This document shows positions 33,446 to 42,206 of a stretch of 64,000 bases of DNA, in pieces (the first letter of the stretch is position 1; every line of letters begins with the position of its first letter). The stretch comes from Bacteroidales bacterium (GTDB lineage: Bacteria > Bacteroidota > Bacteroidia > Bacteroidales > UBA932). The notes below the pieces were generated by a model that saw only the letters and a list, made by a program, of their open reading frames with translations, was not told the DNA's origin and searched no databases. A program made the position numbers and the translations under genes. The DNA lies in NCBI GenBank assembly GCA_017631435.1, contig JAGBTG010000056.1, forward strand, positions 1 to 64,000, read 5' to 3'.

Positions 33446-34348
33446 CTCAATTACAGTACCTGTAGAGAAATGGGTATAATTCTCCTTCAAGCTGTTCTGT
33501 AACACTTGTCTTGCATCGTTGCCGGTGCAGTGCCCGGAGATCACTTTCAGATTGGGATAATGTTCCTTAATATATTCAGCCGCCTGAACTATATGGGCGG
33601 CTTCTTTTTTTGTATCATCGTGGTGCAAATAGTCTACATAGTGGAGCCCTCCTATGAAAAACCCTACTGATTTTGAGGCTGTTGTACAAAGAGACAACGT
33701 AACTTTGGTACAAAAAGACGACGTAACTTCAAGGATATTGAGTATGCCGTTGTGGCTGCAGGGGGAGATAATTGCAAATTCTCCGGGGGTATACTCTGCA
33801 AGGATGGCAATCTCGTGGGTGAAGTTGTCGGGAAGATCATTGCAGTGGAGGAAACTGTTGCCCATGGGTGTGGGGTGTCCGGCTGAGGATGAAACCGGGA
33901 TGAGGGTGATTTGCTCTGAGATGCCGGTGAGGCTGTCAATTTCTCTGAAGCGGTGGCCGTATTCTGCAAACAGGGCCTGCTCCATTCCAATGTTGCGGGC
34001 TTCACGGATGCCGTTTTTTGGGCGGCATGAGTAGAACAGATTGCCTCTGATGGTGTTGTGCAGGTAGACCGGCGCAGTAGTGTTGTGCTCAAGGAAGGTG
34101 CGCAGACCTCCTGTGTGGTCGTTGTGACCGTGGGAGATTATTACGGCATCTATTTCTGCGGCTGTTGGGAGGGAGGGGGCTTGTTCCCTCAAAAGTTCCA
34201 GGTTCTGAAGGAATTTGCCGCTTGCTCCCGTGTCTATGAGATAATTCTTACCCTGTGGGGTCTGGAGAAGCAAACTCAACCCGTGCTCATGCTGCAGCAT
34301 GGGATTTTCCGGGTTGGGAAGGTTGTCTATTAAAACATGCAGTTTCAT
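33437..34348 (-). CDS. MBL-fold metallo-hydrolase, MJ0301/dihydropterin-synthase-like
   Basis: The 303-residue protein has the metal motif S-H-G-H-N-D-H-T-G-G near residue 91 and ends with S-G-H-C-T-G-N-D near 280. This places it in the MBL subgroup annotated as ribofuranosylaminobenzene-phosphate synthase-like. Function in bacteria is uncertain. Codons around 207-223 hold an in-frame tandem repeat of 24 bp (V-T-S-S-F-C-T-K / V-T-L-S-L-C-T-T) made from a dispersed element also found near 57030. It appears inserted between the N-I-L-E strand and F-I-G-G-L-H-Y, so the enzyme may carry an extra loop. It follows the MFS gene by 1 bp. Confidence 0.8.
   Translation of the reverse strand: MKLHVLIDNLPNPENPMLQHEHGLSLLLQTPQGKNYLIDTGASGKFLQNLELLREQAPSLPTAAEIDAVIISHGHNDHTGGLRTFLEHNTTAPVYLHNTIRGNLFYSCRPKNGIREARNIGMEQALFAEYGHRFREIDSLTGISEQITLIPVSSSAGHPTPMGNSFLHCNDLPDNFTHEIAILAEYTPGEFAIISPCSHNGILNILEVTSSFCTKVTLSLCTTASKSVGFFIGGLHYVDYLHHDDTKKEAAHIVQAAEYIKEHYPNLKVISGHCTGNDARQVLQNSLKENYTHFSTGTVIELK
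33685..33729. repeat. Two tandem copies of the dispersed GTTACGTCGTCTTTTTGT word inside the MBL gene
   Basis: Copies begin at 33685 and 33709 (24-bp period). The second (33710-33729) matches 57024-57043 inverted over 20 bases exactly. Confidence 0.75.
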
Positions 34349-34349
34349 A

Positions 34350-35513
34350 TTATCTGAGCCTGTTTGCGTAGAAGTGCCTGCGGATTACTGTGAGCAGGTA
34401 TGCGAGTCCTATGATGGTGAAGCCGAAGCTTACTGCATAGGCAGTAGAGTAGTTGCTGTATTGTGCAATGATACCTCCGCAGAATACTCCTGCACCCACA
34501 CCCAGATCAAAGAAGGTGAGGTAGGTGGCGTTGGCGGCACCGCGCTCAAAGTCCTGCCCAAGGTTGATGATCATTGTTTGGGCTGTAGGGGAGATGAGTC
34601 CGTATCCGCCTCCCATAAATATGGCGGAACTGAAGAATGCAATTGGATTATGCACGAATGCCACTATGAAGAATCCTATGATAAGGGAGATGATTCCCAG
34701 GGCAAATACAGTTATGAATTTGCCGCTGCGGAGTATCATAGCTGAACAAAGGCGTGCAGTTACCAGCCCTGCCGAGAATATTGTAAAGTAGTAGCCTGTT
34801 CCCTGGGTGATGCCCACCTCTTCCTTGGCGTATATTGAGAGGTATACTGTAATTATTCCGTATCCGAATGTGAGAAGGAACATTACGGCAGCCTCGGGCA
34901 GTCCTGCTTTAAGGAGCAGGTTTGAGATTCTGAATTTTTTGGTTGAACGCTCTACCTCTCTCTGGGGCTTTATTCCTGATGTTGCCACAAATCCTGCCAG
35001 TCCTACGCAGAATACAGTCATAAATATCTGGTTGAAACTTATTCCGTTCTCGTGCATGAAGAGTGAGATTACCGGGCCGGTTGCCATAGCAAGACTGGTG
35101 GATGAGGTGTATATCCCAAGCCCTTCTCCACGACGCTCCTGCGGGATGATATCAACTGCCATGGTGTTGATGCCAACGGTGGCAGATCCGAACGCAATGC
35201 CGTGTACGAACCTTATTATAAAGAAAAGTCCAATTGTTGCGGCTAGTGTATAGCTTAGGCACATTGAAATGTAGAACAGATAGAAGCACATCATAAGGGG
35301 CTTGCGGCTGGTCTTGTCGAGACAGAAGCCGGCAATGGGCCTGGTTACCAGTGCGGCTATTGTGTATAGCGACAATATTGTGCCAATGAGGGCTTCGCTG
35401 GCGCTGAGTTCATTGGCCAAATATAGCGGCAATATGGGCAACAGCATGTAGAATGCGTTGTACATTAGGAAGTTGCCCAAATTTACCAATATGAAGTTTC
35501 TGTTAAAGAGCAT
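34350..35513 (-). CDS. MFS transporter (probable drug or metabolite exporter)
   Basis: The 387-residue protein has 12 predicted helices and the MFS motifs G-T-I-L-S-L-Y-T-I-A-A-L-V-T-R-P-I-A-G and D-K-T-S-R-K-P between helices 2 and 3. The substrate cannot be told. Its ATG overlaps the stop of a 39-residue membrane ORF (TAATG), and 1 bp separates it from the MBL gene downstream, so the three form an operon. Confidence 0.85.
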   Translation of the reverse strand: MLFNRNFILVNLGNFLMYNAFYMLLPILPLYLANELSASEALIGTILSLYTIAALVTRPIAGFCLDKTSRKPLMMCFYLFYISMCLSYTLAATIGLFFIIRFVHGIAFGSATVGINTMAVDIIPQERRGEGLGIYTSSTSLAMATGPVISLFMHENGISFNQIFMTVFCVGLAGFVATSGIKPQREVERSTKKFRISNLLLKAGLPEAAVMFLLTFGYGIITVYLSIYAKEEVGITQGTGYYFTIFSAGLVTARLCSAMILRSGKFITVFALGIISLIIGFFIVAFVHNPIAFFSSAIFMGGGYGLISPTAQTMIINLGQDFERGAANATYLTFFDLGVGAGVFCGGIIAQYSNYSTAYAVSFGFTIIGLAYLLTVIRRHFYANRLR

Positions 35514-35632
35514 TATTTTGCCTTCTCAATCTCCTTGAGCATCCTGTTGGTTTCGCTCCAGGTATAGATTACTGTAAATACAAATGCAGCTATTGTTGCG
35601 TATCCGATTGTGTAAACTAAAAATTCTCTCAT
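35513..35632 (-). CDS. 39-residue single-helix membrane protein upstream of the MFS gene
   Basis: From ATG 35632 the frame encodes 39 residues: a short N-terminus, one hydrophobic helix (about residues 5-26) and a charged tail ending E-K-A-K. The stop overlaps the ATG of the transporter gene, giving translational coupling, and a good -7 box lies about 40 nt upstream. It may be a small subunit or a regulator of the transporter. I know no family for it. Confidence 0.6.
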   Translation of the reverse strand: MREFLVYTIGYATIAAFVFTVIYTWSETNRMLKEIEKAK

Positions 35633-35671
35633 AACACCTGGTATTTTAATTTGTACTGTTTGTCTACAGTG

Positions 35672-35679
35672 CAAAAGTA
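35672..35679 (-). promoter_or_regulatory. -7 element TACTTTTG of the small ORF/MFS/MBL operon
   Basis: Perfect TAnnTTTG on the minus strand, with TTGACA 14 bp further upstream. Confidence 0.55.
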
Positions 35680-35729
35680 CTATGGTGTTTTGTCAACTTG
35701 TGACACGAGAGAATTTTTATTGTTTTTTT

Positions 35730-36554
35730 TTAATATCCCAGATTCTCCCCTCTCAAAAGAGTCTGGAAGAAGTGGATATGCTGCTCCAATGCAAAGCCCC
35801 AGTAAGGCCATGAGTGTTTGCCAGGGGTAAGGAGTACGAAGTGAGGAATACCCATGTAGCGGCATTTCTCAGAGAAAAGGTCGGTACACCTTACATAGAA
35901 ATCGTCGTAACCGCAGCTGATGATGAATGGTTTGTTCTTTCCTTCAAGCTTGTGTATGCGGTTGATGGCACTCTCCTGTGCAAGTCGCTCAACTTTGTCG
36001 CCAATTACATCAGGAAGTCTGTTCTCCCCCTTGTTTTTCAATGGGGTAAGTTCAAGGTCAAGCACGCCGCTCATGCTGCCTGCAGACTTGAATTTGTCGG
36101 GATTATCAATGAAAAGGTTCATCGCACCGTGGCCACCCATGCTCAAGCCGGTGATGAAGGTTTTCTCTGGGGTGAGGTTGAACTTCTTCTCCATCATTGG
36201 GAACAGCTCGCTCCAGAAGAAGGTTCTCCACTGCATCTTCTCCGGGTTGGTGTTGTTGAGGTACCAGCCGTTGTAGAAACCGTCGGGACAAATGATTCTG
36301 AAGTTGGTTCTATCGCTGATTTCCTGGATGTTATGTTTGTTGCTCCAATCCTTGTAGCATCCGCTCCATCCGTGAAGAAGGAACAGGGTAGGAGTGTTTT
36401 CGTTTACATTTTTAGGGGTGAAGATAAGAATTGAGTCGTTGCATTTGAGGTTTTTGCTCTCAATTACAACAAGTTCCTGTGAGTTGGCATTGATTGCAAA
36501 CAGAATCATGGCCACCAATGCTACAGTAAATCGATTCATAATTTTATAAGTCAT
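35730..36554 (-). CDS. Exported esterase family protein (alpha/beta hydrolase)
   Basis: The 274-residue product has a signal peptide ending I-N-A-N-S-Q; ATG 36539 is an alternative start five codons in. It shows the nucleophile elbow G-L-S-M-G-G (Ser138), Asp in G-Y-D-D-F near 223 and His in G-K-H-S-W near 251, plus H-G-W-S-G for the oxyanion hole. It resembles esterase D/feruloyl-esterase-like enzymes. It stands alone between divergent and convergent neighbours. Confidence 0.82.
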   Translation of the reverse strand: MTYKIMNRFTVALVAMILFAINANSQELVVIESKNLKCNDSILIFTPKNVNENTPTLFLLHGWSGCYKDWSNKHNIQEISDRTNFRIICPDGFYNGWYLNNTNPEKMQWRTFFWSELFPMMEKKFNLTPEKTFITGLSMGGHGAMNLFIDNPDKFKSAGSMSGVLDLELTPLKNKGENRLPDVIGDKVERLAQESAINRIHKLEGKNKPFIISCGYDDFYVRCTDLFSEKCRYMGIPHFVLLTPGKHSWPYWGFALEQHIHFFQTLLRGENLGY

Positions 36555-36571
36555 TTTTTGGTTATAGTGTG

Positions 36572-36590
36572 CAAAATTACACTAAATTTG
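36572..36590. promoter_or_regulatory. Back-to-back -7 elements of divergent genes
   Basis: CAAAATTA 36572-36579 (TAATTTTG on the minus strand, for the esterase) and TAAATTTG 36583-36590 (plus strand, for the HD hydrolase) are 3 bp apart, so the two transcripts compete for one polymerase site. The plus box leaves almost no leader before ATG 36595. Confidence 0.6.
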
Positions 36591-36594
36591 CGAT

Positions 36595-38685
36595 ATGGAT
36601 ATTATAAATATAAATAAAAATAAGGCCATTCTAAGGAAGAGGTCTGTGTATGTGAGCCTTGCGCTTGCATTTGTAGTGATGGTATTTTTCTTTCCAAATG
36701 AGGGAAGGTTCAAATATGAGTATCATAAAGGGCGTCCGTGGGTGTATGAGACCCTGATAGCCCCAATAGATTTTCCAATTCTCAAAACGGAAGCTGAACT
36801 GTATGCCGAGAAGGATGAAGCAGCATCAAAGGTAATCCCTTACTATGTTTATGAGGAGAAGACCGGAGCGGCCCAGATAGAAGCCCTTGCCCACCTGCAG
36901 ATAAAGCATTCCATACCTCCTGAGTGGGAGATGGAGGTATCGCAGGCCCTCCAGCATGTTTATAACACAGGTATTATTCCCGACAATTCCGAGACAGCCA
37001 CATCCCGTACAAGTTACGTTATGGTGCAGAAGAACCGCAGGGCGAGCGAGGAGCTTGTGCAGCAGCTGTTTACAGTTTCTTCCGCTATAGGGTATGTGAA
37101 GAATGATCTTGAGATAAATATGCCGCAATACAACAATGATTCACTTTTTGCGGCTTATGGAATAGCATCTCTGGTGCAGCCCAACCTTGTTTTCAGCCAG
37201 CAGAATACCAATCTGCTGCATAAGGAGGCCATAAACTACATCTCGCCTACAAAAGGGATGGTTTATGCAGGGCAGTTGATTGTTACTGAGGGAGAGACCA
37301 TTACAGCAGATATAGAACAGATGCTTGACTCATATAAGGCAGAGTATGAACTCAGCTACGGATATACCGGAAATCTGTGGAAACTCAAGTTGTCACATGC
37401 GATATTTGCATTGGTGGTGCTTCTTATGGTATACATTACAATCTATTTTGTAAACTTCAATATCCTGAGGGAGAGCAACCGTTTCAATTTCATCCTCCTT
37501 GTTGTACTTATGGCATTTCTGGTAACTGTATTTGCCAGGAAGTTCTCGCCTAATTTCATGTATATGGTGCCTTATGCTGTTTTTGCCCTTTATATGGAGG
37601 CTTTCTTCCGCAACAGGCTTGTGTTTCCGGTATATATGATTATGCTTCTTCCGTTGCTTGTAATTTCCGAGAACGGAGTGGAACTGTATATGCTCAATGT
37701 TGCTGCCGGTGGAATAGCCCTTGTGTCATTCTCATTCCTTTACAAAGGATGGCTGCAGTTCCTCAATTCGCTGATAATTTTTGTGGGTATGATTGTCATT
37801 CATCTGGCATTCAGGCTTATGAGTGGAGAGGTGTTTGCATCGGGCGGATATGTTACCATATCAATGATCTTTGCAAATGCATTTCTTGTAGTTGCTGCAT
37901 ACCCTCTAGTGTTCCTTCTTGAGAAGATATTTTCGCTGGTTTCGGTGGCAACTCTGAAAGACCTTTCAGATACAAACAACAGGTTGTTGCAGGAACTTGC
38001 CCGCAAAGCTCCCGGTACATTCCAGCATTCATTGCAGGTGGCAAATCTTGCCGAGAGGGCTGTGCTTGCCATAAGGGGCAATTCCCGTCTGGTTAAAGTA
38101 GGTGCCATGTACCACGACATTGGAAAGATAAACAATCCCCAGTGTTTCATAGAGAACCAGGCTCCTGGTGTGGAGTACCACAAGGGGCTTTCACCTCAGG
38201 AGAGTGCCAGGGATATCATAAGGCACGTGGCAGACGGTGTGGAGATTGCAAAGAAGAACAACCTTCCACAGGTGGTGATAGATTTCATCACTTCCCATCA
38301 TGGCCGTTCGCAAACCGCCTATTTCTATATGCAGTACTGCAATAACGGTGGTGATCCGGCAAACAAGGAAGACTTTACTTATCAGGGTACACTCCCTACA
38401 GCCAAGGAGCAGGTGGTAATGATGATGGCAGACGCGGTTGAGGCCGCTTCGCGTACCCTCAAGGATTACTCTGCAGAGAGTATCTCAAAACTTGTAGACG
38501 GCATTACCAGCCAGCGCATCTCCGATTCCCAGCTGGCCATGGCAGATATCTCAATCAAGGAGATAAATGTAGTTAAGGCCGTGTTCAAGAAACACCTTCA
38601 GGAAATCTACCATGCGCGCATTGCATATCCGCCCAAAAAGACGGATGTGAAACGCGATGTTCTGGTGAGCAATGAAACCGAGTAG
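36595..38685 (+). CDS. 7TM-HD hydrolase, PgpH-like c-di-AMP phosphodiesterase
   Basis: The 696-residue protein has one N-terminal helix (~15-35), a long extracytoplasmic domain (~40-260), about seven helices at ~265-460 and a cytosolic HD domain. Metal ligands include F-Q-H-S near 483 and H-D-I-G at 507-510, with S-H-H-G near 565. This is the PgpH architecture, which hydrolyses c-di-AMP. It stands alone. The last bases form a small palindrome with the end of the convergent thioesterase gene. Confidence 0.88.
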   Translation: MDIININKNKAILRKRSVYVSLALAFVVMVFFFPNEGRFKYEYHKGRPWVYETLIAPIDFPILKTEAELYAEKDEAASKVIPYYVYEEKTGAAQIEALAHLQIKHSIPPEWEMEVSQALQHVYNTGIIPDNSETATSRTSYVMVQKNRRASEELVQQLFTVSSAIGYVKNDLEINMPQYNNDSLFAAYGIASLVQPNLVFSQQNTNLLHKEAINYISPTKGMVYAGQLIVTEGETITADIEQMLDSYKAEYELSYGYTGNLWKLKLSHAIFALVVLLMVYITIYFVNFNILRESNRFNFILLVVLMAFLVTVFARKFSPNFMYMVPYAVFALYMEAFFRNRLVFPVYMIMLLPLLVISENGVELYMLNVAAGGIALVSFSFLYKGWLQFLNSLIIFVGMIVIHLAFRLMSGEVFASGGYVTISMIFANAFLVVAAYPLVFLLEKIFSLVSVATLKDLSDTNNRLLQELARKAPGTFQHSLQVANLAERAVLAIRGNSRLVKVGAMYHDIGKINNPQCFIENQAPGVEYHKGLSPQESARDIIRHVADGVEIAKKNNLPQVVIDFITSHHGRSQTAYFYMQYCNNGGDPANKEDFTYQGTLPTAKEQVVMMMADAVEAASRTLKDYSAESISKLVDGITSQRISDSQLAMADISIKEINVVKAVFKKHLQEIYHARIAYPPKKTDVKRDVLVSNETE

Positions 38686-38690
38686 AGGAG

Positions 38691-39164
38691 TTACTCCTCC
38701 AGTTCGTACGGCTTAAAATGGAACTCCTTCTCTGCCTTCTCTTTGGGGAAGCAGTAGAAGGTGGCTTCTGCTGTTGAGCAGAGGTTGCCGTTGGCTGTGA
38801 GGGTTATATCCATAATCACAAAGCTCCTCTTCTGTTCTTTCAGCCGTGCCCTTATCTCCAATTTGCTTTCAATAGGTACGGGGGCCTTGTACTTGATGCT
38901 CAGGTTTGTGGTCATTGCTGTGGTCTGGTATTTGCGTGATATGAACCAGCCGCCTGTCTCGTCTATCAGTGTTGCCTGTATCCCTCCGTGCAGGGTGTTA
39001 AGCCAACCCTGAAAATTGGGGTTGGGTTCCCAGAAACACACTACTTCTTCACCATCTTCAAAAAATTCCATCTTCAGTCCGCATGGGTTTTCCGGAGCAC
39101 ATGCAAAACAGTTGTATCCCATCCCTTCTGCAGTTCCAGCGTAAGGATTCTTTATCTTTTTCAT
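38691..39164 (-). CDS. PaaI-type hotdog thioesterase
   Basis: The 157-residue protein has a hotdog fold with N-C-F-A-C near 20 and the active-site helix L-H-G-G-I-Q-A-T-L-I-D-E near 58-70. Residues ~90-130 form the beta sheet. It presumably hydrolyses an acyl-CoA; the substrate is unknown. Confidence 0.83.
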   Translation of the reverse strand: MKKIKNPYAGTAEGMGYNCFACAPENPCGLKMEFFEDGEEVVCFWEPNPNFQGWLNTLHGGIQATLIDETGGWFISRKYQTTAMTTNLSIKYKAPVPIESKLEIRARLKEQKRSFVIMDITLTANGNLCSTAEATFYCFPKEKAEKEFHFKPYELEE

Positions 39165-39271
39165 AGCCTATAATTTTCCTCAATTAAATTTTGAGTGTAA
39201 AAATATAATAATTTCTGCCTAATATATAGCAATTTACACAATAGTACTATTGTAAAGTGTAAAAATATTGC

Positions 39272-39279
39272 CATATTTG
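39272..39279 (+). promoter_or_regulatory. Near-consensus -7 element CATATTTG
   Basis: One mismatch to TAnnTTTG, with a TTG 19 bp upstream (39250-39252). It precedes the DUF2147 gene. Confidence 0.4.
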
Positions 39280-39299
39280 CAGCCTAAATCTACGCAAAT

Positions 39300-39755
39300 A
39301 TGAGAAAATTTATTTTTATGACAATTGCTGCCGTCCTTATGGCACTTCCAGCTGTTGCACAGAATATCAATTCCAATCCCGACAGCATTATTGGAGAGTA
39401 CTCTACCGACAGGGGTGGCAAAAAGAGCAAGGTGCGTGTTACCAAAAATGTAAACGGCACCTATACAGCACAGGTTTTCTGGGTGGAGAATTCATTGGAT
39501 GCAGACGGCAACAAGAGAAAGGATGTGAAGAATCCCGACAAATCGCTCCGCAATGTTGATATTGACAAGGTGGTTCTTGTAGACGGACTCAAATACAATT
39601 CTTCAGACAAGACCTGGGGCGGTACAAAGATCTATGACCCTTCAAAAGGTATCAAGGTGAATGTGGAGGCACAGTTTGAGACTCCCGACAAACTCCGTCT
39701 TGAGGGAACCATCTTTGGTATTGGTGTAACCCTTTACTGGATGAGAATCAAATAA
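39300..39755 (+). CDS. DUF2147 family exported protein
   Basis: The 151-residue protein has a signal peptide ending A-V-A-Q. It has the DUF2147 lipocalin-like pattern: G-E-Y-S-T-D-R-G near 33, Y-T-A-Q-V-F-W near 55, N-P-D-K-S-L-R near 77 and I-Y-D-P-S-K-G near 117. It is small, periplasmic and of unknown function. It is followed by a terminator. Confidence 0.85.
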   Translation: MRKFIFMTIAAVLMALPAVAQNINSNPDSIIGEYSTDRGGKKSKVRVTKNVNGTYTAQVFWVENSLDADGNKRKDVKNPDKSLRNVDIDKVVLVDGLKYNSSDKTWGGTKIYDPSKGIKVNVEAQFETPDKLRLEGTIFGIGVTLYWMRIK

Positions 39756-39788
39756 ACAGATAAAACCTAACTACACTACATAAAGAAA

Positions 39789-39820
39789 AAGGCTGCAGTA
39801 AAAATCTTTACTGCGGCCTT
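39789..39820. terminator. Bidirectional terminator
   Basis: AAGGCTGCAGTAAA (39789-39802) pairs with TTTACTGCGGCCTT (39807-39820) with one mismatch, flanked by A-run and T-run. Confidence 0.8.
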
Positions 39821-39828
39821 TTTGGGAA

Positions 39829-39861
39829 AGTGCCCATTTTGACGACGTCAAAAAGGGCACT
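39829..39861. repeat. Near-perfect 33-bp palindrome
   Basis: Arms 39829-39844 and 39846-39861 match at 15 of 16 positions around a single central base. The core TTTTGACGACGTCAAAA resembles the GACGACGT word of the dispersed repeat near 57030. It may be a second terminator for the serine hydrolase. Confidence 0.6.
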
Positions 39862-41392
39862 ATTTTCTTACAAAGTCACCCACTGGATCCTTGATATCAA
39901 ATGTCAATGACTTTGCGCGGTTCCCTTTTACAGTGAAAATAAGGTCATAGGTACCTGAACCTGGCTGGAAGAACTTGAATGTGTTGCCGTTCTTGTGCTC
40001 AAGTTTGGCATCAACATCCTTAAGCTTGAAGTAAAGGTTGCCCTCCTTCTCGTAGATTGTTGCGGTACCAAATACATCAAGGTAGTAGTTTCCGGTGTAT
40101 GCCTTGTTTGCCAAAGGTGCAACAGGAGTTTTCTCCTCAGCCGGTTTCTCCTCGTCTTTTGCAAACAGATCCTCTTTGTAGTCGGCAAAGTACTCGTCAA
40201 AATGGGTGGTTCTGTTGGTGCCTCTGTAAAGTTCAATAAGGTCTCTGCCAAGGGCCGATTGAGGGTCTGAAGAGCTTCCGTTGTTTGTAAGGAATACAAA
40301 ACCAAGGTCAAGGTCAGGTACAAGACCAACCAATGCTGTGTAGCCGTATGCCAATCCTGTGTGGCGGATGTAGCGTCCCTGCTGGCCAAACTCAACTGTC
40401 CATCCCTGTGCGTAGTTGGTAAGACGGGTTGAATCGCTGCCTGTAATTGTCTGTGGGTAGAAAAGCATATTGTGGTTCTTGCGCGAAATTACCTCCTTGC
40501 CGTTGAATGTGCCGTGTGCAAGGTGCATTTTAACCCAGTTTGCCATATCCTCTGCGGTAGAAATCACAAAACCTGCAGGGGCAACAGCAGAAAGCCATGC
40601 AAAAGCGTGGTCCTTGTCTGTACGTGGCACAACTGTAATCTCATCCTTGTCCTCAGCCTTTCTCATCCTGTATCCCTGGGCAAGGTTCTCTGCTGTATAG
40701 AATGACTTGTTTCCGGTTGTACTGTTCTTCATTTCAAGTGGAGTGAAGATACGTTCAGCAATTGCATCGTCCCAACTTTTGCCGGTATATTTCTCAATGA
40801 TTTTGGCAGCAATGGTGTACATGCTGTTGTTGTAGGCATATTTTGTACGGAAACTGTAGGTAGGCCTTACAGTTGCATAGATGCGGTAAAGGTCGTCGCG
40901 GTTGTATCCCCAGGTTGGAAGGTCGTCAAGGGCATAGCTGTTGAAACCGCTGTGGTGTGACATTATCTCCCTTACCTGGAAGTTCTCTGTAACCCATGGG
41001 TCATAAAGTTTGAAATCTGGAAGATAGTTCTTTACTGGAGCATCCCATTTGATCTCGGGGTACTCATCCATAACGTTTGCCAAAAGGCCTGAAGTGAATG
41101 CCTTTGAGGTTGAGGCAATTACAAACTGAGTCTGTGGGGTAACCGGAACCGGTGCAGTTGTTGAGTCTCCCAGGTGGGCATGTCCAAAACCTTTAAGGAA
41201 TACCACCTCGCCGTCTTTAACTACGGCTACGGCCATTCCCGGAACTTTCCACTCGTCAATTGCCCGCTGGCACATTGCATCAAACTCCTGTGGAATTGAT
41301 TTGAAATACTTCTGTGATGGGTTGCTGTTGCAGCCCGCAAGTGCCAAAATTGCCATAAGGGCACCTGCCTTGAACAGTTTTCTAAAGAAATT
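39860..41392 (-). CDS. Serine hydrolase lipoprotein (class C beta-lactamase/PBP-like)
   Basis: The 510-residue product starts at ATG 41392 with lipobox A-L-A-G-C (Cys22). The catalytic S-T-S-K is at 95-98, and a Y-A-Y-N motif lies near 190. Residues ~410-510 are a separate beta domain (DUF3471-like). Such proteins are often D-amino-acid peptidases or esterases rather than true beta-lactamases. The frame could open at 41431, but the -7 box at 41429-41436 rules that out. Confidence 0.85.
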   Translation of the reverse strand, partial: NFFRKLFKAGALMAILALAGCNSNPSQKYFKSIPQEFDAMCQRAIDEWKVPGMAVAVVKDGEVVFLKGFGHAHLGDSTTAPVPVTPQTQFVIASTSKAFTSGLLANVMDEYPEIKWDAPVKNYLPDFKLYDPWVTENFQVREIMSHHSGFNSYALDDLPTWGYNRDDLYRIYATVRPTYSFRTKYAYNNSMYTIAAKIIEKYTGKSWDDAIAERIFTPLEMKNSTTGNKSFYTAENLAQGYRMRKAEDKDEITVVPRTDKDHAFAWLSAVAPAGFVISTAEDMANWVKMHLAHGTFNGKEVISRKNHNMLFYPQTITGSDSTRLTNYAQGWTVEFGQQGRYIRHTGLAYGYTALVGLVPDLDLGFVFLTNNGSSSDPQSALGRDLIELYRGTNRTTHFDEYFADYKEDLFAKDEEKPAEEKTPVAPLANKAYTGNYYLDVFGTATIYEKEGNLYFKLKDVDAKLEHKNGNTFKFFQPGSGTYDLIFTVKGNRAKSLTFDIKDPVGDFVRK

Positions 41393-41428
41393 CATGGTTC
41401 TATCTGTTGTTTGTTTTATTCGCAACAT

Positions 41429-41456
41429 CAAAGGTATTCAAAATTCACTATATTTG
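41429..41456. promoter_or_regulatory. Divergent -7 elements
   Basis: CAAAGGTA 41429-41436 (TACCTTTG on minus) serves the serine hydrolase. TATATTTG 41449-41456 (plus) serves the DUF5020 gene. Confidence 0.6.
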
Positions 41457-41480
41457 TAGAATAACTTAAACAAACTTGAG

Positions 41481-42191
41481 ATGAAAAAAAGATTCCTGTT
41501 TTTTGTTGCATTCTTTGCAATGTCCGTTTTTGCGGCAAACAAAGTTGAGGCTCAGAATGTGCAGTTGCTGTATGATACTGAAAGGGAGTGCAAGACAACT
41601 ACAATTGAGATGTTCAAACCGGATGCATTCGGAAGCACTTTCTTCTTTGCTGATTTTGATTATAATCCTAAGGTTAGCGGCGCATATTGGGAGATTGCAA
41701 GGGAGTTGTGCTGGTGGCAGGAGAGCAGTTTGAACTGGCTTTCGGTACATGTTGAGTACAACGGCGGAATGAATTCAGCAGCAGGATCGTTCAACAATGC
41801 ATGGCTTGCCGGTCTAACATACTCCGGTCATTCGGCAGATTTCAGCAAGACCTGGTCTTTGACAGCGTCGTACAAGCATATCCCCGACACTTATGGCCTT
41901 GATGGCGGCAAACAGGAGGCAAACTTCCAGATTACAGGTGTTTGGGGCATTTCATTTGCACAGGGCTGGTGCTCATTCAGCGGTTTTGCAGATTTCTGGA
42001 GAGAGGCAAGACCTTGGCAAGATACCGAATACATATTCCTTGCTGAGCCTCAGTTCTGGGTAAACTTGAACAAGGCAAAAGGTTGGGAAAAGATAAATTT
42101 GAGTGTTGGCGGCGAATTGGAGATATCTTCAAACTTTGTTGAAGACGGATTTAAGGTGATGCCTGCAATCGGTGCCAAATGGACTTTTTAA
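41481..42191 (+). CDS. DUF5020 outer-membrane protein (Tsx-like barrel)
   Basis: The 236-residue protein has a signal peptide ending K-V-E-A-Q and a 12-strand-like barrel ending G-A-K-W-T-F. D-F-D-Y-N near 58 and W-Q-E-S-S-L-N-W near 80 fit DUF5020, related to nucleoside channels. It precedes rfbA by 15 bp and may be co-transcribed with it. Confidence 0.78.
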   Translation: MKKRFLFFVAFFAMSVFAANKVEAQNVQLLYDTERECKTTTIEMFKPDAFGSTFFFADFDYNPKVSGAYWEIARELCWWQESSLNWLSVHVEYNGGMNSAAGSFNNAWLAGLTYSGHSADFSKTWSLTASYKHIPDTYGLDGGKQEANFQITGVWGISFAQGWCSFSGFADFWREARPWQDTEYIFLAEPQFWVNLNKAKGWEKINLSVGGELEISSNFVEDGFKVMPAIGAKWTF

Positions 42192-42206
42192 TCAAACGGT
42201 AAAAGT

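Noticed and set aside
35814..36434. 206-codon frame opposite the esterase
   Set aside because: It is a shadow of a gene with an intact catalytic triad and signal peptide.
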